The notes under the pieces are model-generated. The model did not search any database and was not told the origin of the DNA. It worked only from the letters and a program-made list of their open reading frames with translations. Below, piece after piece: positions 45,342 through 55,192 of a DNA stretch of 64,000 bases. The stretch comes from Zea mays (lineage: Eukaryota; Streptophyta; Magnoliopsida; Poales; Poaceae). Numbering within the stretch: position 1 is the stretch's first letter; each line of letters begins with the position of its first letter. The stretch is taken from contig NC_050099.1 in NCBI RefSeq assembly GCF_902167145.1, forward strand, positions 63,320,942 to 63,384,941, given 5' to 3'. Both the position numbers and the translations under genes were made by a program.

Positions 45342-45408
45342 GTAGTCTATGCACCCACTGTCGGTTATCCGACTTGTTCCACTAGATGCATAAACCTACA
45401 ACACAAAT

Positions 45409-47866
45409 TTAGGCCTTGTCCTTAGGTACCCAAATGGTCTTGGGTCCTTTCACATTAGAAACAAGCAACTTGGGTACCCAAACACAAGTCTTTGGACTCT
45501 TGTGCTTGCCCCCAACATATTTGGCAACTACATTGCCGGATTTGTTAGTAAGAACAAAGGATGCATCAAAGGACTTAAATGAAATGTTATGTTCATTTGA
45601 AGCATCAACAATCTTTTTCTTAGGCATCTTAACATGAGTTGTATGCCTAGAACTAGAAGCCTCATTTCTATAAATATAAGCATGATGAGCAACATGATGA
45701 GATTTCTTAGCATGAATTTTTCTAATGTTATGCTCAGGATAGTTCTCAGGATATAAAATATAACCTTCTCTATCTTGTACCATGGGTGCCTTGCCCTTAA
45801 CAAAGTTGGAAATCTTGTTTCTATGGGCATTAAGTTTGATGTTGTTTTGGCTCCCAGGTTGGAAGCCAATCCCATCCTTAATGCTAGGGCGTCTCCCATT
45901 GTAAAGCATACTATGAGCAAATTTAAAATTTTCATTTTCAAGCTCATGCTCGGCAATTTTGTGATCATTTTGTTCTTTAATCATTGCAAGGTGATCATTC
46001 ACAACATTAACATCAATATCTCTACATCTAGTGCAGACAATAACATGGTCAATGGTAGATGTAGGGACATGGCAAGCATTCCATTCCTCAACTTAGCAAT
46101 TAAACTAGCATTTTTAGTTTGAGACAAGAAATTTAATCATTGCTTGTATTTAGCTCTTTAGTCAAGTTTTTGCATTTTTCAACTTCAAGAGCAAAAGCAT
46201 ATTTAAGCTTAACAAATTTTTTGTTCTCCTTAACGAGTAGATCTTCTTGGCATTCCAAGATTTCATCCTTCTCGTTAATGGTTTTTATTAATTCATTGAT
46301 TTTCTCGTTTAGTTCTATGGCAAGGTTTGCAAAAAGAGAAGATAAATCATCATTCTTTTCACTAGAGCTACCCTCATCATCGGAAGTAGTATATTTGGGG
46401 GTGTCACTAGAGTATACCTTCTTCTTTTTGCCCTACTTGGCTATGAGACACTTGTGCCCGACGTTGGGGAAGAGAAGACCCTTGTTGATGGCGATGTTGG
46501 CGGCGTACTCGTCGGAGGAGAAGTCGGTGGAGATTTCGTCGGAGTCATACTCCCTTCCTATGTGTGCCTCGCCACCCTTATTCTTGTTGTAGTACTTCTT
46601 CTTCTCCATCTTCTTTTGTCCTTTCTTTTTGTCATCCCTGCCACTCTCACTTGCATATGAAAATTTAGCAATATAGTGACCGGACTTACCACACAGGTAG
46701 CAAACCCTCTTAGAGCGGGGTTTGTACTCCTTTCCCTTCCTTTGCTTGAGGATTTGACATAAGCTCTTAATAATAAGAGTCATCTCTTCGTTGTCAAACT
46801 TGGAGGCATCAATTGGGAGCCTATTGGTTGGTGTAAGCTCTTCCTTCTTTTCTTTTGTTGCCTTGAATGCAACGGGTTGCACCTCGGGCGTGGAGGTGGC
46901 TCCTTGCTCCAAGTTGACAATGTGTTTGGAGTCTTTGACCACAAGTTCAAAGCTCACAAACTTGCAAATCACCTCCTCGGGAGACATTTGCTTATATCTA
47001 GGATTCTCACGAATTAGTTGCACTTGAGTGGGGTTACAAAAAACAAGAGATCTTAGAATAACCTTGACCATTTCATGGTCATCCCACTTGGTGCTCCCAA
47101 GGTTGCGGACATGGTTCACCATTGTCTTTAGTCAGTTGTACATAGCTTGTGGTTCTTCTCCTTTGTTGAGGACGAACCGACCGAGTTCTCCCTAGATTGT
47201 TTCCCGCTTGGTGATCTTGGTTACTTCGTCCCCTTCGCGCGCCCTCTTGAGGACGTCCCAAATTTCCTTGGCATTCTTCAACCCTTGTACCTTGTTGTAC
47301 TCCTCTCTACACAAGGAATAGAGGAGCATGAAGGTGTCTTGGGAGTTGAAGTGCCTCACTTGGGCGGTCTCATCAGAGTCGTAGTCCTCATCGCCCACTT
47401 GTGGTGCCTGCGCTCCAAACTCAACAATATCCCAAATGCTTTCGTGGAGTGAGGTTAGATGGTGCCTCATTTTATCACTCCACATACAATAATATTCACC
47501 ATCAAAGCATGGTGGTTTGCCTAAGGGAACAGAAAGTAAAGGAGCATAGTTAGGAATGCAAGGATAGTGAAGAGGGATCTTACTATACTTCTTGCGCTCT
47601 TGGCGCTTTGAAGATGTTGACTCGGCATCAGAGGTTGAGGGCGTGGATGAATCGATCTCGTAGTAGACCACCTTATTCATCTTCTTTTTTCTTGTCGCCA
47701 TTCTTGTGTGATTTGACAGAGCCGGCAGATTCATTCTTGTCCTCCTTGTGCTTGTCGTCGGATATCTTGGCCTCCTTTGACAGAGTCTTGCCTTCATTCT
47801 TTTCCCCGAAGATCCGGGCTTTTCCCCGATAATCAACTTCTTTTTGGCATGTTCTTCCGACATCAC
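45409..47866 (-). pseudogene. Sirevirus gag (element L), broken into three frames
   Basis: Open pieces 47866-47192 (224 codons), 47122-46433 (229) and 46002-45409 (197), collinear with the gag of N2. The start MMSEEHAKKK matches N2's start about 45 bp from the primer-binding site. The middle piece has the CYLCGKSGHYIAK zinc knuckle, but the fourth zinc ligand is Phe instead of Cys (about 46660-46700), so the knuckle is broken. The C-terminal piece ends with VWVPK.LVSN and IWVPKDKA, a shared gag end. N-terminal part around 47700-47830 is frameshifted compared with N2. Confidence 0.87.
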
Positions 47867-47897
47867 TTTGAGTTGTTAGACTCTAATGAAGTACCGA

Positions 47898-47909
47898 GCT
47901 CTGATACCA
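47898..47909 (-). other. Primer-binding site of element L (tRNA-iMet)
   Basis: TGGTATCAGAGC on the minus strand, 2 bp from the LTR start at 47912. Confidence 0.9.
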
Positions 47910-47911
47910 AT

Positions 47912-48685
47912 TGAAAGTCGCCTAGAGGGGGTGAATAGGTGAAACCTATAAATTATAAACTTTGAACACGAACTTCACCCAGGGTTAGGATTAGAAACAA
48001 GTAATAATGAACTCGAAGTGCGGAAGAGGGTTCTTCTTGCTATGAGTTGCTCAATCGATGCGGATGACTTTGGGAGCTAACTCAAAAGATTGTGAGCAAG
48101 AGAACTTAGAGAGAGGAGAGAGGAAGAATCAAATTGTAGGATAATGATCAACACAAATGAATACAATGATTTGTTTCCCGAGGTTCGGTTCCGAAGAACT
48201 TACTCCCTATTGAGGAGGCCACGAAGGCCGGGTCTTTTTCAACCCTTTCCTTGTCTCAATTGGTCACTTAGACCGATTGAGTACTTCTTAATCTCAAGGA
48301 TCACTAAGACCCCACAAGGACCACCACACACTTAGGTGTCTCTTGCTAGCTTTACAAGTCACTAAAGAGTTTAGAAGGAGATGAAGAAAGCACGATTAAA
48401 AGCCAAGCAACAAATGAGACACGAATCACACTCTCTCAAATCACCAATCACTAATGATCACTTGTCTCAGTTGTGGCACTTGGAGAGGTTTGGAAGCTTT
48501 GAATGTGTCTTAGAATGCATTCCTTGCTATTGTATTGATTGTGTGTGAGTAGAATGCTTGGGTGTGTTGAATGGAGGTGGTTGGGGTTGTATTTATAGCC
48601 ACCAACCACTTCCTAGTTGTTGCCTTTGTTCTGCCAACTGCAGATGGTCCGCGCCCCTGGTCCGGACGGTCCGCCCCTGCACATC
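47912..48685 (-). repeat. 5' LTR of element L, left part
   Basis: TGAAAGTCGCCTAGAGG onward, collinear with 40401-41180. Inverted TATA (TATAAATA on minus) is at 48592-48599. It stops at GCACATC, which in the left LTR continues AACGG; ACATC (48681-48685) is the left TSD of LTR M. Confidence 0.9.
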
Positions 48686-50471
48686 TGTCACACCCGGGTT
48701 CTAGGGGGCCAAAATCCGGGCACGAAATAATCACCAAGTGTAATAGGATCAACTCTCACACATATGATGATTCATGTTACATAAATGTATGTCACATATT
48801 TACTATATAATAGGAGTTCTATACAAAATAGTTAAATAATTACATCATACGAAGACAACAATCTAGCAACCCAAAGTTGACTGGGAGATGACGGCCTAGA
48901 CCACTCACGAACTCATCACATCATCCTTCATGTGCCTCATCCTACGGTACCTGTTCTTGACCTAGAGGGGATGTGAGTATAGCAAGGGTGAGCTCACATA
49001 CGTTCATCGCTCAACAAGTTGTGGGAAATAATGTGCATGAACTCGCCAAAGGTGGGATCTCATGTGAAGTGTAAGGCTTACCAAAGAGGATGGCTAAAGC
49101 TGAGTATTGCCTTTAAAGTTGGTCAAAATTTTATTAGCGGTTACTAGGTATAAGTAGATACCAACTCAATTAAGTAAGAGGATCAAAATTAATAACAACA
49201 CCCACAATGCAATGCAAATGACAAATTGAATTTAATTCCGTAAGTTAATCATGTGAGGGTCCGAGCTGCTCACAACCGTGAGCACGGCTGATATACCAGT
49301 TTTACACTCTACAGAGGTTGCGCATCTTTACCCACAAGTCGTGTTACCCATTTGCACGGGGTTGATCGGACCCCATACACCTCTACCAAGGAAGCGAGGT
49401 AGGGTACCACTACGAGGTCTTTACAAAGTTCCACTAGCTTCAGAAAACCCGCTACAGTTTCTAGGGAGCGCGGCATAGGAATCCCTCGTGTGAAAAGCCA
49501 TCGTAGCAAAATCAGCCCGAGAACCTCCCTATACCGACCACTCCCCTACTGCCCTTGCCCCTTTCGGGTAAGGTAGTCCTCCACTAGCTTTCCTAATTAG
49601 TCAGTCAAGGGTGTCCCATACCACCCTTGTGGTAGCACTGTTTTCCTGGGTGGTTCTCCATGTTCCAATTAACCATATGATCTTATCATGAACAATAATT
49701 AAACAACAATATAATTGGAACATGATCATAATAAAACATTAGTTTCCCAAAACCAGGTATAGCAATAGCAAATCTACCCAATAATTCATATGTTTGCAAG
49801 GTGGGGGATAAACAATGCTAGGGAAACCTATTAGGTCCCATCAAATTAACCTGAGCATGTCACAGTGATTAATAGCAAACATTATTAGGTAAGAAAGCGT
49901 GATCAAGGGCACAACTTTCCTTAGACTCAAGATTCCTAGGTACCGATTTGGTCTTCAAGTGACTCGTAACCTCGCTGCTACTCGTAGCAATACAAACAAA
50001 CATGGCAGAGCCGAAATTAACATCACAACAAACATAAAAACAAATTGCGTAAGAATATTCTATACGCCGCTACGAGAGCGCGGGTTCGAGAACCACTAAA
50101 ATCGAAGTTACGGTTATAAAGATAGGATTTTCGTGATTAAATAATAACAACTATATTCTATGTTGATTAATGTAAACCATATGAGAAAAGATATTAAAGA
50201 AATAATGAATTAAACTTTAATCTAAATTATAAGTTGATTACAGATAATATTTTATTCAAAGTATACTTGTAGACAAATTAAAATAATAGGTTTGATTAGC
50301 CAGTTTAATCATAAGTTAAACAGGTATTTATCTAATTTTTGGAACATGTGATATGATAAAACAATGTTTTTTAATGCATAGACATTTTTATTACAAAGCT
50401 AATGCAATTTGAATTGGTCAATTCAGAGTTAAAATGGGGTTATGAATAAAACAAGATTTTAGGTGTAGTAG
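48686..50471 (-). mobile_element. LTR M: gypsy-type LTR of the same group as G, minus orientation, partial
   Basis: Starts TGTCACACCCGGG inside the LTR of L. Shares ordered blocks with LTR G (the GTGAGCACGGCTGATATA block, ACAGAGGTYGC, CCCATACCACCC, GTTTTCC.GG). No coding domain. Cut at 50471 by element N1; AGTAG (50467-50471) is N1's left TSD. Whether it is solo or part of a full element cannot be seen. Confidence 0.7.
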
Positions 50472-51721
50472 TGTCGGCGTTTCGGACCCGCGAGGACCCT
50501 CAACCGACCAGTGAATTTGTCGCTGCGTGTCCCTGCCCAGATGGGTTGATGCAAGATGGAACACAAGAGGGGGAATGAGGCTTATGTTATCTTGCACCGG
50601 GGTGCTCGTAGTAGGGGTTACAAGCTTCGCGAGAGAGCGAGAGAGAGAGAGAGAGAGAGTTCGGCCTTGAGGTGAGTTGTCTGAGTTAGCCTCCTCCGCG
50701 TCTCTCCCACTCTACCTGCCTCTGCCCGCCTCCCTCTCTGCCCGGCTCCCTCTCTCAGAAGGCCCTGGACATCCCCTTTTATAGATACAAGGAGATGGTC
50801 CAGCTATACAATGGAGGTGTAGCTATGTGCTAGCGTGGCCGTCGGAGAAGTGCTTGAGCCTTGTAGAAGCGTAGCTGACGGTGCGGCCCGGGGCCCTGCT
50901 GACGTCTCTTTGCCTTCGTAGGGAGTTTAAGAACAACCGACGTCATGGGCGCACGCGGGGAACCACCATTACCTGTTACCGGAGTAATCTAGATGGGACA
51001 CCGGTCTTGTTCCTTCGTAGCCTGAGGCAGCTAGCTAGGGGTAGGGTAATGATGTATCCCCTGTGGCGCGGTCGGTCCGAGCCTGAGGTCGGGTAGGATG
51101 CGACCCCTACCGAGGCCGAGGCTGAGGCTGAGGCCTGGGGTCGGGCGAGGTGGAGACCTTCTCCCGAGGCCGAGGCTGAGGCCGAGGCCTGAGGTCGGGC
51201 GAGGCGGAGCTCCCTGTTGCGCCCGAGGCTGAACTCGGGGGAGGTCGTGACTCAGTTTTACCCTGATGGTTGGCACAGTAGTCGGAACGGGGTGAATAGT
51301 GTTGTTTTCCTATCAGAACGATCAGTAAAGGGGTGAAGTGACTGCGGTCACTTCAACCTTGCCGACTGAGGCGCGCGTGTCAGGATAAGGTGTCAGGCGA
51401 TCCCCGCATTAAATGCGCATGCGATACGGTCGGTTGGTAAGGCGATTTGGTCGAGGTCGCTGCATGACAAAGCTTGCCCGAGCTGGGCTTTGGGCGAGCC
51501 GAGGGTGCGCCCACTGCCTGAGGAGGCCCTCGAGCGAGGCGTGAATCCGTCCGGGACTACTATTCCTGCCCGAGGCCGGGCTCGGGCGAGGCGAGGTCGC
51601 GTCCCTTGGTAGACGAGGCCTTGACTTGAACCGTGCTTATCAGTCTTTGTGGTTTGTTCTGAAGATGTTTTCCAGCCATGTTAAGGAGTATTGGGGGTAC
51701 CCCTAATTATGGTCCCCGACG
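50472..51721 (-). repeat. 3' LTR of element N1
   Basis: 1250 bp from TGTCGGCGTTTCGG to GGTCCCCGACG; the last base is G where A (CA end) is expected. Inverted TATA (TATAAAAG on minus) at 50776-50783. GAGGC/CCGAGG short repeats at 51060-51260 and 51470-51600. Confidence 0.8.
50634..50660. repeat. (GA)n microsatellite
   Basis: GAGA run of about 27 bp in the LTR of N1, close to the transcript leader. Confidence 0.85.
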
Positions 51722-52008
51722 GTAGCCCCCGAGCCTCGAAGGGAGTGTAGGTACTCGCTTGGAGGTTCTGCCGGATTTTTTGCAAGGGGACTAGCCCTTC
51801 TTGGTCATATTTTGTTCCGATGGGTGCGCGTGAGCGCACCCGTCAGGTGTAGACCTTGAGGCCTCGGAGGAGTGGTTTCACTCCTCATGAGGTCTTAATC
51901 CTTTTTGTGATGCCTCGGTCGGCCTTGTTGTTCTCTCATGCGGTCTGGCCACAGCCCGGGTGCATGGTCAGGCTCCAAGTTTTTAAGTTGGTTTGTCGAC
52001 GTGGTCGA

Positions 52009-53058
52009 CAATTTGGCCGTAGCCTGGTGCGAGAGCAGCCCCCGAGCCTCTGCACAGAGCGAGAGGACAATCAAGGACCGTCTCGGCTTTTATTGTACGC
52101 CCCTTCATTGCCTTTCTGCAAGGAGGAAGGGGGGAAAGCGCCATGTTACCCTCGGTGGGCACTAAACATGGTGTTTCCAGTGAGTTGCTAACGGGTGATC
52201 CGAGTGGACGCCCGAGCCTCGTTCGATAAGGGTCGGCTAGTGGCCCAAAGACACGCTCCAAAAGTACCTGCAGGTGATTTGGTGGACCCGAACCCATTTG
52301 ATAGGGTCCGAGGGCTCGGTGCCTCCCTCCGGTGGGATTCCATTACAAATCGTTCCCGCTGGTCTCGGAAATGTCCTAGGGTACCTCGGGAGCGTAGCCC
52401 GAGCCTCGGCCATGTAACGGATGTACCTAGGGTCATCCCTGACTCTGCGTGCTCTGGGGCGGCTGTCGAACCCTTCCGAGGGGCCAGCCTTCGAACCCCT
52501 GATCAGTAAAGGGCTCGGAGCCTGAGTGCTCAACAGTTTGGTCGTAGCCTGGTGCGAGAGCAGCCCCCGAGCCTCTGCATGGAGCGAGAGGACGATCGAG
52601 GACCGACTCGACTTTTATTATACGCCCCTTCGTCGCCTTTCCGCAAGGAGGAAGGGGGGAAAGCGCCATGTTACCCTCGGAGGGCATCGAACATGGTGTT
52701 TCCAGTGAGTTGCTATCGGGTGATCCGAGTGGACGCCCGAGCCCCATTCGATAAGGGTCCGCTAGTGGCCCAGAGGCGCGCTCCAAAAGTACCTGCAGGT
52801 GATTTGCTGGACCCGGACCCATTCGATAGGGTCCGAGGGCTCGGTGCCTCCCTCCGGTGGGATTCCATTACAAATCGTTCCCGCTAGTCTCGGAAATGTC
52901 CTAGGGTACCTCGGGAGCGTAGCCCAAGCCTCGGCCATGTAACGGACGTACCCAGGGTCATCCCTGACTCTGCGTGCTCTGGGGCGGCTGTCGAACCCTT
53001 CCGAGGGGCCAGCCTTCGAACCCCTGATCAGTAAAGGGCTCAGAGCCCGAGTGCTCTG
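52009..53058 (-). repeat. 525-bp tandem repeat, two copies, in element N1
   Basis: Copy 1 is 52009-52533, copy 2 is 52534-53058, very similar along their whole length (for example GTAGCCTGGTGCGAGAGCAG, GCGCCATGTTACCCTCGG and CGAACCCCTGATCAG). The end module with CTGGGGCGG and CGAACCCCTGATCAG occurs a third time at about 53056-53125. Lies downstream of where pol would end, a non-coding place. Open frames in it repeat with the array and are not genes. Confidence 0.9.
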
Positions 53059-53593
53059 GGGCGGTTGCCGAACCCCGCAGGGCGCAACCTTCGAACCCCT
53101 GATCAGTAGGAGGGCTCGGGGCCTGCTTCCTTCGCTGAGAAGGATCCTTTTTTGAAATATCCCCTTTCCTGATTCCTGTGGCAAGAGAGAGAGAGGAAAA
53201 GAAAAAAGGATATGAATTTAAATAACGTGGCACACCTTTTTTGACGCGGTCATCATGACGGAGGTGAAACGGCGCTCGCTTCGCCTGCCAGAGGTGTCGC
53301 TTGCCCTGCCAGGGAGTTAATGCGACGGGACGGGCGATTCGCGAGGCGTCTGTTGCGCGTGCGTGAGTCGTTTGAGGAACGGAACATGGGTGCGTCGTCT
53401 TTACGCTGTGGGAGAGGGCTCCCCTGCCGCTTCAGGAGAGGATGCGAGCCTCTAGGTGATTGGACCGCCGCTTCCGCATGTCTATTGCTGCAATTACTGT
53501 CGGTCCGCTTTTGGTTATATCAACTATCGCGCCTATCCCCGCGGCTGACTGACCCTTGATCGTCGCACTTAATTGGCACTGTTGGGTCACGCG
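53059..53593 (-). other. Non-coding internal DNA of element N1
   Basis: Contains the third partial repeat module, a purine run with GAGAGAGAG (53187-53215) and GC-rich unique sequence. No domain found in six frames. Confidence 0.7.
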
Positions 53594-53751
53594 TAGGGGT
53601 GGTAATGGATCACGATCCAAATGCCTCTTCACAGAAAGTTAAAGCCCTTAAAAAATATTAGTTCAAAAATGAATAAGAATAGGGCCCGACCCTAATCCGA
53701 TTCGATCCTTAAAATTTGCAGTGTAAAGTTTATAGCCCATTACCACCCCTA
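53594..53751. mobile_element. hAT-type MITE (158 bp) in element N1
   Basis: 15-bp perfect terminal inverted repeats TAGGGGTGGTAATGG and a perfect 8-bp TSD GTCACGCG (53586-53593 and 53752-53759). AT-rich inside, non-coding. A different family from the 602-bp MITE. Confidence 0.94.
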
Positions 53752-53759
53752 GTCACGCG

Positions 53760-53850
53760 CGGGGCTGCCTCGAGTCGCTGCACTGGTTCTGTAGTCGAGA
53801 AGACGCGGCATTGGCGCAAGTGGCGGTGCGGTTTCTTTGCACGTAGTAAC
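53760..53850 (-). other. Internal DNA of N1 up to the N2 insertion
   Basis: 91 bp of GC-rich non-coding sequence. GTAAC at 53846-53850 is the expected left TSD of N2. Confidence 0.6.
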
Positions 53851-55144
53851 TGAAAGGGAATTAGGCTTACACCTATTTCCTAAATGATTTTGGTGGTTGA
53901 ATTGCCCAACACAAATAATTGGACTAACTAGTTTGCTCTAGTCTATAAGTTATACAGGTGCCAAAGGTTCACACTTAGCCAATAAAAAGACCAAGAAATG
54001 GGTTCAACAAAAAGAGCAAGGGATAACCGAAGGCAGCCCTGGTCTGGCACACCGGACTGTCCGGTGTGCCACCGGACAGAGTGTCCGGTGCACCAGGGGA
54101 CTCCAAGCCAAACTTCGCACCTTCGGGAATTTTCAGAGGCGCTTCGCTATAATTCACCGGACATGTCTGGTGCACACCGGACAGTGTCCAGTGCTCCAGA
54201 GGAGAGCGACTCTGAACTCGCCAGCTTCGGATTTCCGCTCCGCTATAATTCACCGGACAAGTCTGGTGCACACCGGACTGTCCGGTGAGCCAGCGGAGCA
54301 ATGGCTACTTCGCGCCAACGGTCGTCTGCAAGGCATTAAATGCGCGCCAGCGCGCGCAGAGGAGCAGAGCACGCGCGGGTGGCACACCGGACAGTCTACA
54401 GGACTTGTCCGGTGCACCACCGGACAGCTAGGCAGGCCCACTTGTCAGAACTCCAACGGTCGGAACCCAATGGCCTAGTGACGTGGCTGGCGCACCGGAC
54501 AGTGTCCGGTGGCACACCGGACTGTCCGGTGCGCCATGCGACAGCAGCCTCCACCAAACGGCTAGTTTGGTGGTTGGGGTTATAAATACCCCCAACCACC
54601 CCACATTCAAGTCATCCAAGTTTCTCAACTTCCAACCACTTACAAGAGCTAGGCATTGAATACAAGACACACCCAAGTGATCAAATCCTCTCCAAATTCC
54701 ACAAAAGCTTTAGTGTTAAGTGAGAGTGATTTGTTGTGTTCTTTTGAGCTCTTGCGCTTGGATTGCTTTCTTTCTCATTCTTTCTTGAGATCAAACTCAC
54801 TTGTAATTGAGGCAAGAGACACCAATCGTGTGGTGATCCTTGTGGGAACTTTGTGTTCCAAGTGATTGAGAAGAAAAGCTCACTCGGTCCGAGGGACCGT
54901 TTGAGAGAGGGAAAGGGTTGAAAGAGACCCGGTCTTTGTGACCACCTCAACGGGGAGTAGGTTTGCGAAAATCGAACCTCGGTAAAACAAATCCACGTGT
55001 CACACTCTTTATTCGCTTGCGATTTGTTTTTCCACCCTCTCTCTCGGACTCGATTATATTTCTAAGGCTAACCCGGCTTGTAGTTTGTGTTTAAGTTTGT
55101 GAATTTCAGTTTCGCCCTATTCACCCCCCTCTAGGTGACTTTCG
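53851..55144 (+). repeat. 5' LTR of element N2
   Basis: 1294 bp, TGAAAGGGAATTAGGC to CTAGGTGACTTTCG; the terminal CA is CG here. Contains several palindromes (CACCGGACTGTCCGGTG at 54050-54066 and related ones to 54535) upstream of TATAAATA. The same LTR family as solo LTR B and the LTRs of L. Confidence 0.92.
54581..54587 (+). promoter_or_regulatory. TATA box in 5' LTR of N2
   Basis: TATAAAT flanked by the inverted pair GGTTGGGGT and ACCCCCAACC, a hairpin that also surrounds the TATA in B and L. Confidence 0.7.
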
Positions 55145-55146
55145 AT

Positions 55147-55158
55147 TGGTATCGGAGC
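55147..55158 (+). other. Primer-binding site of element N2 (tRNA-iMet)
   Basis: TGGTATCGGAGC, one mismatch to the iMet complement, 2 bp after the LTR end. Confidence 0.9.
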
Positions 55159-55192
55159 CCGGTGCTTCATTAGAGCCTAACCGCTCGAAGTG

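Larger units (their letters stand above)
40401..48685 (-). mobile_element. Element L: decayed Sirevirus (Opie/Ji type), minus strand
   Basis: Left (3') LTR 40401-41735, internal region 41736-47911, and the first 774 bp of the right (5') LTR (47912-48685) before LTR M cuts it. It has all copia parts in order on the minus strand: gag, protease, integrase, RT and RNase H, each damaged. The LTRs differ at about 11 of the first 165 positions by eye, mostly C/T, so it is old. Inserted into element H; the right TSD lies outside the window. Confidence 0.92.
50472..53850 (-). mobile_element. Element N1: cinful/zeon-like Ty3-gypsy, minus strand, partial
   Basis: Left (3') LTR 50472-51721, then an inverted polypurine tract GTAGCCCCCGAGCC (51722-51735) and the 3' untranslated part of the internal region with tandem repeats. 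The LTR start in element sense (CGGGGACCATAATTAGG) and the CTCGGGGGCTAC tract are features of the maize cinful/zeon group. Cut by element N2 at 53851 before any coding region appears, so autonomy cannot be judged. Confidence 0.75.

Noticed and set aside
46140..46592. 150-codon plus-strand frame opposite L's gag
   Set aside because: Antisense shadow of the gag coiled coil and acidic region; hydrophobic look comes from complementing Lys/Glu codons.
52195..52887. Several 100-130-codon frames in the N1 tandem repeats
   Set aside because: They recur in register with the 525-bp duplication and have no domain; low chance of being genes.
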